Part shown: piece after piece, positions 8,643-16,244 of the stretch | How the letters are laid out: every line of letters starts with the position of its first letter | How positions within the stretch are numbered: the first letter of the stretch is position 1 | Assembly: GCF_028066395.1 (NCBI RefSeq) | Contig: NZ_JALCBM010000018.1 | Coordinates: 1 to 58,780, forward strand | Origin: Ruegeria sp. | GTDB taxonomy: Bacteria; Pseudomonadota; Alphaproteobacteria; Rhodobacterales; Rhodobacteraceae | Direction: 5' to 3' | Length of the DNA stretch: 58,780 nt | Notes under the pieces: model-generated | Database searches by the model: none | Told to the model about the DNA's origin: nothing | The model's input: the letters and a program-made list of their open reading frames with translations, nothing else | Program-made: the position numbers and the translations under genes

Positions 8643-9113
8643 ATGGAAAAGATCCCCATGACGCCTGCGGGCAATGCCGCGCTCGAGGCGGAGCTGAAAA
8701 ACCTCAAATCCGTCGAGCGCCCGGCGATCATCGAAGCCATCGCCTCGGCCCGTGAGCTGGGCGACCTCAAGGAAAACGCCGAGTATCATTCCGCGCGCGA
8801 AAAGCAGGGCTTTATCGAAGGCCGCATCAAGGAGCTGGAAGGCATCCTGTCCCTGGCCGATGTGATCGACCCGGCCAAGCTGAACGGCGCGGTCAAGTTC
8901 GGCGCCAAGGTCACGCTGGTCGATGAAGACACCGATGAAGAAAAGACCTGGCAGATCGTGGGCGAGTATGAGGCCAACATCGAAAACGGATTGCTGAACA
9001 TCAAATCGCCCATCGCCCGCGCCCTGATAGGCAAGGACGAAGGCGACAGCGTCGAAGTGCGCACGCCCGGCGGTGTGCGGTCCTATGAAATTCTGAGTAT
9101 CGAGTACGCCTGA
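8643..9113 (+). CDS. greA: Transcription elongation factor GreA
   Basis: A 156-residue GreA that rescues backtracked RNA polymerase by stimulating transcript cleavage. Seen: N-terminal coiled-coil hairpin beginning [21 protein letters not shown], with the acidic tip [14 protein letters not shown], and the C-terminal globular domain ending [16 protein letters not shown]. The ATG at 8643 gives the conserved family start and is preferred over a GTG five codons earlier, although no strong ribosome site is evident. It precedes a membrane protein gene by 14 bases. Confidence 0.95.
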   Translation: MEKIPMTPAGNAALEAELKNLKSVERPAIIEAIASARELGDLKENAEYHSAREKQGFIEGRIKELEGILSLADVIDPAKLNGAVKFGAKVTLVDEDTDEEKTWQIVGEYEANIENGLLNIKSPIARALIGKDEGDSVEVRTPGGVRSYEILSIEYA

Positions 9114-9127
9114 CCGGAGCATTTGTC

Positions 9128-10123
9128 ATGTCCGAGCCGAAACAAGAACCCGAAGCCGAGCGTCCGACCTCGCTGGGTATCTATGACCGCCCGGGCCAGC
9201 CTGCAATCACGGGGATCGAGATCGCAGCCATCGTGCTCAGCGCGGTCTGGCTGGTGGTGTCGGTTCTGTTTCTGGTTCTGCCCGGCCCACAGCAGGGCGG
9301 CGGGTTTATCGTCACCTTTCTGGCCGTGTTCATGCCGGTTGCGATGATCTGGGTTGCGGCCATGGCGATGCGCGCCAGCCGCATCATGCGCGAGGAAAGC
9401 GCCCGCCTGCAGACCGCCATCGACGCGATCCGCAACGCCTATGTTAGCCAGCAGCAGCGCGCCGCCAGCAGTTACGAGCCCGCCATGGGCCGCAAGCTGG
9501 ACGAAATCGCCGCAACCGCGAAAAAGACCGAAAGCGCGCTGGCCACGTTTTCGACTAACCGGACCGAACCCGCCCGAACCAGCACCCCCGCCCCGGCGCG
9601 GGGCGATCAGACCTCGCTGGAGCTGGGCACCACGGCCGAGGACATCACCCCGCCCCTGCCCACGGATATCTTCATCCGCGCGCTGAATTTTCCCGAAACC
9701 CAGACCGATACCGAAGGGTTCGATGCCCTGCGGCTGGCGCTCAAGGACCGCAAGGCGGCGCAGATCGTGCAGGCGGCCGAGGATGTGCTGACCCTGCTCA
9801 GCCAGGAAGGCATCTATATGGACGACCTGCGCCCGGACATGGCGCGGCCCGAGATCTGGCGCCAGTTCGCCCAGGGCGAACGCGGGCGTTCGGTGGCCGC
9901 ACTGGGTGGCATCCGAGACCGCTCCTCACTGGCGCTGACAGCGGCGCGGATGAAACAGGACCCGATCTTTCGCGACGCAGCGCACCATTTCCTGCGCCGG
10001 TTCGACCATATGATCGTGGATTTCGAACCCGAGGCCAGCGATGCCGAGCTGACCGATCTGGGCGAAACCCGCACCGCACGAGCCTTCATGCTGCTGGGGC
10101 GCGTGGCCGGGACGTTCGATTAA
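9128..10123 (+). CDS. Two-helix membrane protein, function unknown
   Basis: A 331-residue protein. Two hydrophobic segments near residues 28-50 and 60-80 are followed by a long polar region beginning with a coiled-coil-like stretch (MREESARLQTAIDAIRNAYV), a proline/threonine-rich linker, and a C-terminal helical domain without known motifs. The topology resembles an inner-membrane anchor with a large cytoplasmic tail. It follows greA closely and may share its transcript. The stop overlaps the convergent moeA gene by four bases. I do not recognise the family. Confidence 0.75.
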   Translation: MSEPKQEPEAERPTSLGIYDRPGQPAITGIEIAAIVLSAVWLVVSVLFLVLPGPQQGGGFIVTFLAVFMPVAMIWVAAMAMRASRIMREESARLQTAIDAIRNAYVSQQQRAASSYEPAMGRKLDEIAATAKKTESALATFSTNRTEPARTSTPAPARGDQTSLELGTTAEDITPPLPTDIFIRALNFPETQTDTEGFDALRLALKDRKAAQIVQAAEDVLTLLSQEGIYMDDLRPDMARPEIWRQFAQGERGRSVAALGGIRDRSSLALTAARMKQDPIFRDAAHHFLRRFDHMIVDFEPEASDAELTDLGETRTARAFMLLGRVAGTFD

Positions 10124-11385
10124 AGCCCGAAACTGCCGTAAGGGATGAACCGAACCGGATCGCCCGGTTTGATGTGGCGTTCTCCATCCCCGATCTCGAC
10201 CAATCCTTCTGCCCAGCTGAGGCCGCTGATCCGGCCCGAGCCTTCCGACCGGAACACCTCGGCCCGGCCATCACGGACGCGGGCGCGCAGGTATTCGCGG
10301 CGGCCCGGTTTCTTGCGTTTCTCAAACGCGGCGGGCAGGTCGAAGCCCTGCGGTTCCTGCCAGCCCTCACCCGCCATCAGACCCAGCGCCGGGCGCGCAA
10401 AGATCAGCGTGCAGACCATCGCCGCCACCGGATTTCCCGGCAGGCCAAAAACCGGCGATCCGTTCCACATGCCCAGCGCCAAGGGCCGCCCGGGTTTCAG
10501 CGCAATCCGCCATTGTTGCATCGCGCCCGCCTCGCGCAGCAGGGCCGAAACGTGGTCTTCATCCCCCGCCGAGGCACCCCCGCTGGTCAGGATCACGTCC
10601 GCCTGATCCGCCGCCGCATCCAGCCGCGCGTGCAGGGCCGCACGGTCATCGGCGACGCGGCCCATATCCACCGACTGAAACCCCATTCGGTCGATCAGCG
10701 ACAGCAGCATGGGCCGGTTGGCGTCATATATCTGGCCCGCTCCTGCGGTCTCACCGGGCTCAACCAACTCATCCCCGGTGGACAGCACCGCCACACGCAG
10801 CGGAGCCCGCACCGGCACGTCGGCAATACCCACCGCTGACAACAAGGCGAGATCGGCAGGGGTCAACCTGCGCCCCTCGGCCAGCGCCTGATCGCCTTGC
10901 GCCACATCCTCACCCGCGCGCCGTGTGTTGGCCCCCTGTTTCAGCGGGCCGCGAAAAGCGATGTGGCCATCCTGAACGGTCACATCTTCTTCAAGAATGA
11001 CCGTATCCACCCCATCAGGCAGCGCAGCGCCGGTCAGCACCCGCAACGCCTGCCCCGCCGGAACCGCGCCGTCAAAGGGCAACCCCGCGGCCGCGCGGCC
11101 TTGGGCCAGCGGTAACACATGCGCACCTTCGGGCCTGCCCCCCGCAAAACCATAGCCATCCACCGCCGTGTTTGGTTGCGGCGGGTTCGACCGCTGCGCA
11201 ATCACATCCTCGGCCAGAACCCGCCCCGCCGCTTGTGTCAGAGGTGTCGTTTCAACCCCGGTCACGGGCCGCAACCTGTCGCGCAACAAAGCCAGCGCCT
11301 CATCGACCGGCGTCCAGCTTACCCCGGCGGGCAGCGCAAAACAGTCGTTGCGCAGGGGCGGAGGGGTGATGTCCGGTTTGCTCAT
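10120..11385 (-). CDS. moeA: Molybdopterin molybdotransferase MoeA
   Basis: Inserts molybdate into adenylated molybdopterin in molybdenum cofactor biosynthesis; 421 residues, normal for MoeA. Visible family segments are GRVLAEDVIAQRSNPPQPNTAVDGYGF in the N-terminal part, the MoCF-binding motif ILTSGGASAGDEDH and the FGLPGNPVAAMV segment. It is the last gene of a five-gene leftward operon and overlaps mobB by four bases (ATGA). Confidence 0.94.
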   Translation of the reverse strand: MSKPDITPPPLRNDCFALPAGVSWTPVDEALALLRDRLRPVTGVETTPLTQAAGRVLAEDVIAQRSNPPQPNTAVDGYGFAGGRPEGAHVLPLAQGRAAAGLPFDGAVPAGQALRVLTGAALPDGVDTVILEEDVTVQDGHIAFRGPLKQGANTRRAGEDVAQGDQALAEGRRLTPADLALLSAVGIADVPVRAPLRVAVLSTGDELVEPGETAGAGQIYDANRPMLLSLIDRMGFQSVDMGRVADDRAALHARLDAAADQADVILTSGGASAGDEDHVSALLREAGAMQQWRIALKPGRPLALGMWNGSPVFGLPGNPVAAMVCTLIFARPALGLMAGEGWQEPQGFDLPAAFEKRKKPGRREYLRARVRDGRAEVFRSEGSGRISGLSWAEGLVEIGDGERHIKPGDPVRFIPYGSFGL

Positions 11386-11873
11386 AGCCCGACCTCTTTC
11401 AGGATGAAATCCGCGATGGCGACCGTGTCGTCCAGATCGAAGAGCGGACGCTCCGTATCCAGTGACGTGTCGCTGGCAATCGCGCGGATGGTTGGATCGC
11501 CGGAGGCGATCAGAGGATTGTTCGCCACAGCCCGAAACGCCTCGACCTTGGGGTGCGGTTCTCGTTTGAACCCCTCGATCAGCACCAGATCGACCGGGGC
11601 CAGACGGGCCAGCAGGTCTTGCAGCGACGGCTCGGGCGCGCCGCGCAGTTCCTGCATGATCGCGATGCGTTGGCCCGAGGCCAACAGCACCTCGGACGCA
11701 CCGGCCATGCGGTGGCGGTGACTGTCGGTTCCGGGCTGGTCGACATCGACGCTGTGATGGGCATGTTTCAGGGTCGAAACCGAGAAACCACGCCCGGTGA
11801 TCTCGGCCACCAGCCGTTCCATCAACCCCGTTTTACCAGCGTTTTTCCAGCCGGTGACGCCGTAGACCCTCAT
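11382..11873 (-). CDS. mobB: Molybdopterin-guanine dinucleotide biosynthesis adapter MobB
   Basis: A 163-residue P-loop GTPase-type protein with Walker A GWKNAGKTGL at residues 7-16 and the conserved ADILIE-like segment VDLVLIEGFKREPHPK. MobB assists MobA in forming the guanine dinucleotide form of the molybdenum cofactor used by DMSO reductase-family enzymes and formate dehydrogenases. ATGA overlaps join it to mobA upstream and moeA downstream. Confidence 0.93.
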   Translation of the reverse strand: MRVYGVTGWKNAGKTGLMERLVAEITGRGFSVSTLKHAHHSVDVDQPGTDSHRHRMAGASEVLLASGQRIAIMQELRGAPEPSLQDLLARLAPVDLVLIEGFKREPHPKVEAFRAVANNPLIASGDPTIRAIASDTSLDTERPLFDLDDTVAIADFILKEVGL

Positions 11874-12514
11874 GCCTGCTCCAGCAGTTTTTCCGCGCGC
11901 GCCAGATCGTCGGGCGTGTTGACGTTGAAAAACGGATCGAAGGGCTCGGCCGGAAACAGCGCCTCACGCCCGTCATGTTTGTCGGTCCACAACACGACCT
12001 TGCGCAGCCCGTCATTCAACGCAGCCCGCAAGTCATCGCGCAGCGCCACCGGCCAGAGGCCAAAGGTCGGGTGCCGGTTGATCCGCTTGCCCCCACCTGA
12101 TTTCAGAGCCTCGTCGCCGGTGCGCGGCGTGGTGGCCAGCACCAGAGGATACGCCTGACCCTCGGCGGCCTGCATCAGGCGTTGAGCCAGATCGCGCGGG
12201 AAGAATGGCGTGTCCGCAGCGGCGGTGACGATACTGTCAGCCCCTTGACCGGCGGCCCAATCGAGCCCGGCCAGAACTCCGGCCAGAGGGCCCGCGAAGC
12301 CTTCGATCGTATCCGGTATGACAGGCAGGTTCAGGTCGGAAAACCGTTCAGGATCGCCATTGGCATTCAGGGCGAGGCCGTCCACCTGCGGAACCAGCCG
12401 GTCGATCACATGGGACAGCAGAGGCCGTCCGCCGATTTCCAGAAGACCCTTATCGCCACCGCCCATCCGGGTTGCGAGGCCACCGGCAAGGATAACACCG
12501 AGCGGTTTGGTCAT
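11870..12514 (-). CDS. mobA: Molybdenum cofactor guanylyltransferase MobA
   Basis: Nucleotidyltransferase of 214 residues that attaches GMP to molybdopterin. The N-terminal nucleotide-binding motif LAGGLATRMGGGDKGLLEIGG is near-canonical, followed by the VTAAADTPFFP segment with a metal-binding aspartate. It overlaps the upstream small membrane protein gene and downstream mobB by four bases each, so the genes are translated as a coupled set. Confidence 0.95.
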   Translation of the reverse strand: MTKPLGVILAGGLATRMGGGDKGLLEIGGRPLLSHVIDRLVPQVDGLALNANGDPERFSDLNLPVIPDTIEGFAGPLAGVLAGLDWAAGQGADSIVTAAADTPFFPRDLAQRLMQAAEGQAYPLVLATTPRTGDEALKSGGGKRINRHPTFGLWPVALRDDLRAALNDGLRKVVLWTDKHDGREALFPAEPFDPFFNVNTPDDLARAEKLLEQA

Positions 12515-12864
12515 GATGTGCCCTCCGGGATTTCATAGGGCCGTGCGGTCAGAACATTCAGCAGGAACATGACAACAAAAAGCGCGACGGCTGAAATCCC
12601 AAGAAAGAAAAGGGCATATACCAGAAAAACAAAAAACAGCCCCGCATAAGCGCGTCTGCACGTGTTCAATTCCTTGGTGACTTCTTCCGAGCCGTTGACG
12701 CAGCCAGCAAACAAAAGATTTCGCGACACTGCGCGACTAATCCCAGAAGCATTGAGTTTTGCCATTAGCGGCCACCACAGTCGAACAGTAAGCCAAAGAC
12801 CTACGACACCAAACATCATAAGAGGCGCTAGAAACAACAGCGCAGGAATGAATATGTCCGACAT
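12511..12864 (-). CDS. Small membrane protein inside the molybdenum cofactor operon
   Basis: A 117-residue protein with an N-terminal hydrophobic helix (residues about 5-28) and two closely spaced hydrophobic helices in the C-terminal half (about 73-105), separated by a polar segment with two cysteines. No family recognised. It sits two bases after fdhD and overlaps mobA by four bases, so it is a true operon member. The base composition is slightly more AT-rich than its neighbours. A role in formate dehydrogenase or cofactor handling is only inferred from position. Confidence 0.7.
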   Translation of the reverse strand: MSDIFIPALLFLAPLMMFGVVGLWLTVRLWWPLMAKLNASGISRAVSRNLLFAGCVNGSEEVTKELNTCRRAYAGLFFVFLVYALFFLGISAVALFVVMFLLNVLTARPYEIPEGTS

Positions 12865-12866
12865 CG

Positions 12867-13805
12867 TTACCCCGCACTCTTCCGTCGATGTTTCTTGTCC
12901 TCAACCGCCACACTCGCCGGATCGACATCGCGCAGCAACCGATCCTCACCCGACAGGCAGACAAACCGCTGCCCGCGCATGCGGCCGATCAGCGTCAGGC
13001 CGACCTCGCGGGCAATCTCGACACCCCAGGCGGTAAAGCCCGAGCGGGAGGCCAGAACCGGGATGCCCATCATCGCGGTCTTGATCACCATCTCGGATGT
13101 CAGACGTCCGGTGGTGTAGAGGATCTTGTCCTCTGCCCCCGCGCCTTCGGACAGCATCCAGCCCGCGATCTTGTCGACGGCGTTGTGGCGGCCCACGTCC
13201 TCCATATAGACCAGCGGGTGGTTCTCGCGGCACAGGACGGTGCCGTGAATCGCCCCGGCCTCAAGATACAGAGACGGGGTGCGGTTGATCTTGGCGGCCA
13301 GATCATACAGCCACGAGGTGCGGACCGTGACCTGCGGCAGGCGCACATCCTCCAACCCCTCCATCATGTCACCGAACACCGTGCCCACGGCACAACCGCT
13401 GGTGCGGGTCTTTTTCTTCAACTTATCCTCATACGAGGTTTCGCGTGCTGTCCGCACCACCACGGTTTCCAGATCGTCGTCGTAGTCGACACGCGTAATC
13501 TCATCATCGGCCAGCAGCATGCCCTGATTGCGCAGGAAGCCCAGCGCCAGATATTCGGGGTAGTCGCCAATGGTCATCGCGGTCACGATCTCCTGCGCGT
13601 TCAGGAAAATCGTCAGCGGGCGCTCTTCGACGACCGAGATATGGCTGACCTCACCATTCTGGTCCACGCCCTGAACCGCACGGGTCAGGCGGGCCGCGGT
13701 GGGGTCCGGTGCGATGATGTAGTCCGACAGGTCCTGTTTCCTAGCCAATTGCAACCCTTTCCCAAGCCCGCTACTGCTGCTGGCAACACCATAGGATTTA
13801 GCCAT
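12867..13805 (-). CDS. fdhD: Formate dehydrogenase accessory sulfurtransferase FdhD
   Basis: FdhD passes sulfur to the molybdenum cofactor of formate dehydrogenases. Seen: the core segments VEERPLTIFLN, the cysteine-loop region RTSGCAVGTVFG and the C-terminal YMEDVGRHNAVDKIAG motif. The loop keeps the first cysteine but has glycine where E. coli FdhD has the second cysteine of its CxxC. The ATG at 13805 gives 312 residues but overlaps the divergent azlC start by two bases; a TTG at 13748 with GGAAAGGG upstream is an alternative start and would leave room for promoters. First gene of the moeA operon. Confidence 0.88.
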   Translation of the reverse strand: MAKSYGVASSSSGLGKGLQLARKQDLSDYIIAPDPTAARLTRAVQGVDQNGEVSHISVVEERPLTIFLNAQEIVTAMTIGDYPEYLALGFLRNQGMLLADDEITRVDYDDDLETVVVRTARETSYEDKLKKKTRTSGCAVGTVFGDMMEGLEDVRLPQVTVRTSWLYDLAAKINRTPSLYLEAGAIHGTVLCRENHPLVYMEDVGRHNAVDKIAGWMLSEGAGAEDKILYTTGRLTSEMVIKTAMMGIPVLASRSGFTAWGVEIAREVGLTLIGRMRGQRFVCLSGEDRLLRDVDPASVAVEDKKHRRKSAG

Positions 13806-14520
13806 GGCATTCACCACATCCAAGTCATACTTCTGGAAGGGATTTCGCGACGGCACCCCGTTTGTCTTTGTCGCCATCCCCTTCGGCACCCTGTTCGGCG
13901 TTTTTGCGACTGAGGCCGGGCTGAATATCGTGCAGACCATGACCTTTTCCGCGACGGTCTTCGCCGGGGCCGCGCAGTTCGCGGCGTTGCAGCTGTTGCA
14001 GGACAACACGCCCACCATGATTATCCTGATCTCGGCATTGGCCGTGAACCTGAGGGTGGCGATGTATTCCGCCTCGCTGACCCCTTATCTGGGCGCTGCA
14101 CCCCTGTGGCAGCGCGCCTGTGCGGCCTATCTGATTGTCGATCAGTCCTATGCCAGCTCCATCGTCCGATTCGAGAAAGAGCCCGAACTGACCGTACCCC
14201 AGCGCATGGCCTATTTCGTTGGATCGGTCACGCCGATCACGCCGCTCTGGATTATCGCCACCTATCTGGGCGCGGTGCTGGGCACGCAAATCCCCGAAAG
14301 CTGGGCGCTGGATTTTGCACTACCGATCACCTTCCTGTCGATGATCGGCCCGATGATGCGGACGCTGCCGCATGTGATCGCCGCGCTGGTGGCGATTACC
14401 GTGTCGCTGCTGACGGTCGCGGCCCCTTATAATCTGGGCCTGCTGATCGCGGGCTGCGCGGGGATGATGGCGGGCGCACAGGCGGAACTTTTGATGGAAC
14501 GCAGAAAGGCCAAGGCATGA
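13804..14520 (+). CDS. azlC: AzlC family branched-chain amino acid exporter large subunit
   Basis: A 238-residue membrane protein of the AzlC family, which with AzlD forms an inner-membrane exporter of branched-chain amino acids or azaleucine. Seen: conserved N-terminal GTPFVFVAIPFGTLFGVFA, the motif FAGAAQFAALQLL and further hydrophobic helices. An AGGA sequence precedes the ATG. It overlaps azlD by four bases (ATGA). Its start codon collides with the upstream-most ATG of the divergent fdhD gene, so that fdhD start is doubtful. Confidence 0.9.
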   Translation: MAFTTSKSYFWKGFRDGTPFVFVAIPFGTLFGVFATEAGLNIVQTMTFSATVFAGAAQFAALQLLQDNTPTMIILISALAVNLRVAMYSASLTPYLGAAPLWQRACAAYLIVDQSYASSIVRFEKEPELTVPQRMAYFVGSVTPITPLWIIATYLGAVLGTQIPESWALDFALPITFLSMIGPMMRTLPHVIAALVAITVSLLTVAAPYNLGLLIAGCAGMMAGAQAELLMERRKAKA

Positions 14521-14849
14521 CACCGGTCGATCCAGTCACCATGTGGACCATCATCATAGGTCTGGCCATCGGTAGCTACGCGCTGCGCTTTACCTTCATC
14601 GGTCTGGTCGGGGATCGCCCGATGCCGCCCTGGCTGTTGCGCCACCTGCGCTATACGGCGGTGGCGATTCTACCCGCCTTGATTGCACCGCTGGTGGTCT
14701 GGCCCTCGGCCACCGAGGGGCAACCGGACGTGCCGCGCATGGCGGCGGCGGCGGTTGCACTGGCTGTGGGATTGGTCACCAAGAACGTGCTGGCGGCCAT
14801 CTTTTCAGGGGCCGCCACGCTATACGGTCTGCTCTACCTAATTGGTTGA
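14517..14849 (+). CDS. azlD: AzlD family exporter small subunit
   Basis: A 110-residue hydrophobic protein with about four membrane helices and the AzlD signature region RFTFIGLVGDRPMPPWLLRHLRYTAVAILPAL. Partner of AzlC; the four-base overlap indicates coupled translation and balanced stoichiometry. The 3' end overlaps the convergent lipoprotein gene by 12 bases. Confidence 0.9.
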   Translation: MTPVDPVTMWTIIIGLAIGSYALRFTFIGLVGDRPMPPWLLRHLRYTAVAILPALIAPLVVWPSATEGQPDVPRMAAAAVALAVGLVTKNVLAAIFSGAATLYGLLYLIG

Positions 14850-15470
14850 GGTCGCGTCCAGCTGATTGAGCCGCGCATTGTTCGCCGCCAGCCCTTTTTG
14901 CAGGTCCGCATCGTCATTCTCGCGATATTCCGAGGTCACGACGCCGGGGATTTGCCCGAACTCCTCGGACAGTTTGACCGGAAAGAATGTGGTGCCGATC
15001 TGCTCGAACCCCGGCACCTGCTGCAACAGGCGCGAGGTGGAATTGGCGCAATAAGCGCTGGAGACCGGGCCGCTTTGCTTGGCCAGTTGCAGGGCAATCT
15101 CGGCCTGCTGCGGCGTCACCTGAACGGTCTGGATCTTGGCGTAATGCGTTTCGCGGGCGTGTGAACTGCGATAGGCACGCTCGACCGCCGGGGTAATGCC
15201 GTAAAGGACGTCATCCTTGATCGGCACCACATCGGCGCGGAACGATCCTGCGGGGTCAAAAATCACCCGCTCACTGCCGCTGATCATCAGGGATGTATGC
15301 GCCCCTGATCCGGTGCGCGTGTTGATCATCGTATAAAGCGTCAGGGTCGATGGCCCCGGATCGCTGTAGGATCGGGACAGAACCTGCGACGGATCAGCCT
15401 GCGGACGCTGAGAGCCCGTGCAGCCAGCAACGGTTGCTGCCAGCAGGCAGGCAATCAAAATCCTGATCAC
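14838..15470 (-). CDS. Lipoprotein with possible papain-like (permuted NlpC/P60-type) fold
   Basis: A 210-residue protein with a lipoprotein signal: hydrophobic helix followed by lipobox VAGC (C16), so it is membrane anchored. A histidine in GSGAHTSLMIS and a cysteine in YCANSTSRLLQ appear in the order His then Cys. That order resembles circularly permuted NlpC/P60 or YiiX-type proteins, where the same residues form the catalytic pair. This is a pattern-level inference; I do not recognise the exact family. It could act on cell-wall or lipid amide bonds or be non-catalytic. Confidence 0.6.
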   Translation of the reverse strand: MIRILIACLLAATVAGCTGSQRPQADPSQVLSRSYSDPGPSTLTLYTMINTRTGSGAHTSLMISGSERVIFDPAGSFRADVVPIKDDVLYGITPAVERAYRSSHARETHYAKIQTVQVTPQQAEIALQLAKQSGPVSSAYCANSTSRLLQQVPGFEQIGTTFFPVKLSEEFGQIPGVVTSEYRENDDADLQKGLAANNARLNQLDATSTN

Positions 15471-15491
15471 GGGGGAACCCTCCGGCCCGGA

Positions 15492-15626
15492 TTACGCGGC
15501 GAAAACCGCCAGGAACAGGCAGAGGAATGCGATGATCACCACGCACCAGGTGGTGAATTTGACGAACCCGTCAAAGGTTTTGGTTTGAACGGTGATGTCC
15601 ATTTCGCCGTGCTTGTGGTCAGCCAT
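15492..15626 (-). CDS. aa3-type cytochrome c oxidase subunit IV
   Basis: A 44-residue protein with a short charged N-terminus (MADHKHGEMDIT), a KTFDGFVKFTTW segment and one C-terminal membrane helix, matching the small subunit IV family of alphaproteobacterial aa3 oxidases. The ATG at 15626 gives the conserved family start; a GAGAG site precedes it. Subunit IV is an accessory single-helix subunit of the terminal oxidase in the inner membrane. The main oxidase subunits are not in this window. Confidence 0.9.
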   Translation of the reverse strand: MADHKHGEMDITVQTKTFDGFVKFTTWCVVIIAFLCLFLAVFAA

Positions 15627-15695
15627 GTCTCTCAAGAATCCCAATTCGCGTGTTTGAGGTGTTGGATAATGCAAAACGCGCAGGCTGTCACGACG

Positions 15696-16244
15696 TCATT
15701 CGCGCGCAGGTAGCGCAAAGACCGAGCATCCGTCATAGCCAAACCCCCAGCGCCACGGCAAACCGCTGCACGGGCCACCGCCAAAGCGGACGGCCATGAA
15801 CATCGCCTCACCCGTGATGGTGTGGACCGAGCGGATCTGGTCGGGCGTCATATCATAGCGCACGGCGTATTCGTCGGCATGGGTTCGGCCGTGATCGATG
15901 ACGCAAGCACGCAGCGTATCATCGGCGGCAAGGCGGGCGTCGAAACTGGCCTCAGCCGTCTGCGCGCCGCCTGCGTTGTGATAGGCGCGGTCATGGGTGA
16001 CGCAGCAATATTCCCACGGTGGGTGTTCTTCGTAGAGCGCGCTGAATTTCGGGAACGTATCCGCCACCAGCCGCCAACTAGAGGACAGCCCGCCCGAGCA
16101 GCCATCGGTTTCAAACGGCGTCAGGTTCCCCCGTGCATCCATCAGGGCGCGATGGGCGGGCATTTCCACGTTGCGCATCAGGTCCTGCGCCATTGCGGGT
16201 GTGGACAGGGCCGCCAGAAGGGCCGCGCATTTAAGGGTTCTCAT
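15696..16244 (-). CDS. Secreted phospholipase A2-like protein
   Basis: A 182-residue protein with a signal peptide ending AMAQ at residue 20. The mature part contains DGCSGG (48-52 region) and the motif CCVTHDRAYH (80-89), strongly like the PLA2 catalytic C-C-x-x-H-D-x-C/A-Y helix, where His is catalytic and Asp binds calcium. At least six cysteines in the mature protein suggest disulfides. PLA2 enzymes release the sn-2 acyl chain from glycerophospholipids. The start overlaps the 3' end of the upstream glycerophosphodiesterase gene, so both are probably expressed together. The activity is inferred from the motif. Confidence 0.65.
   Translation of the reverse strand: MRTLKCAALLAALSTPAMAQDLMRNVEMPAHRALMDARGNLTPFETDGCSGGLSSSWRLVADTFPKFSALYEEHPPWEYCCVTHDRAYHNAGGAQTAEASFDARLAADDTLRACVIDHGRTHADEYAVRYDMTPDQIRSVHTITGEAMFMAVRFGGGPCSGLPWRWGFGYDGCSVFALPARE

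Noticed and set aside
12867-14018. A longer fdhD reading frame starting at 14018
   Set aside because: The extra N-terminal codons overlap azlC on the other strand and show no FdhD similarity.
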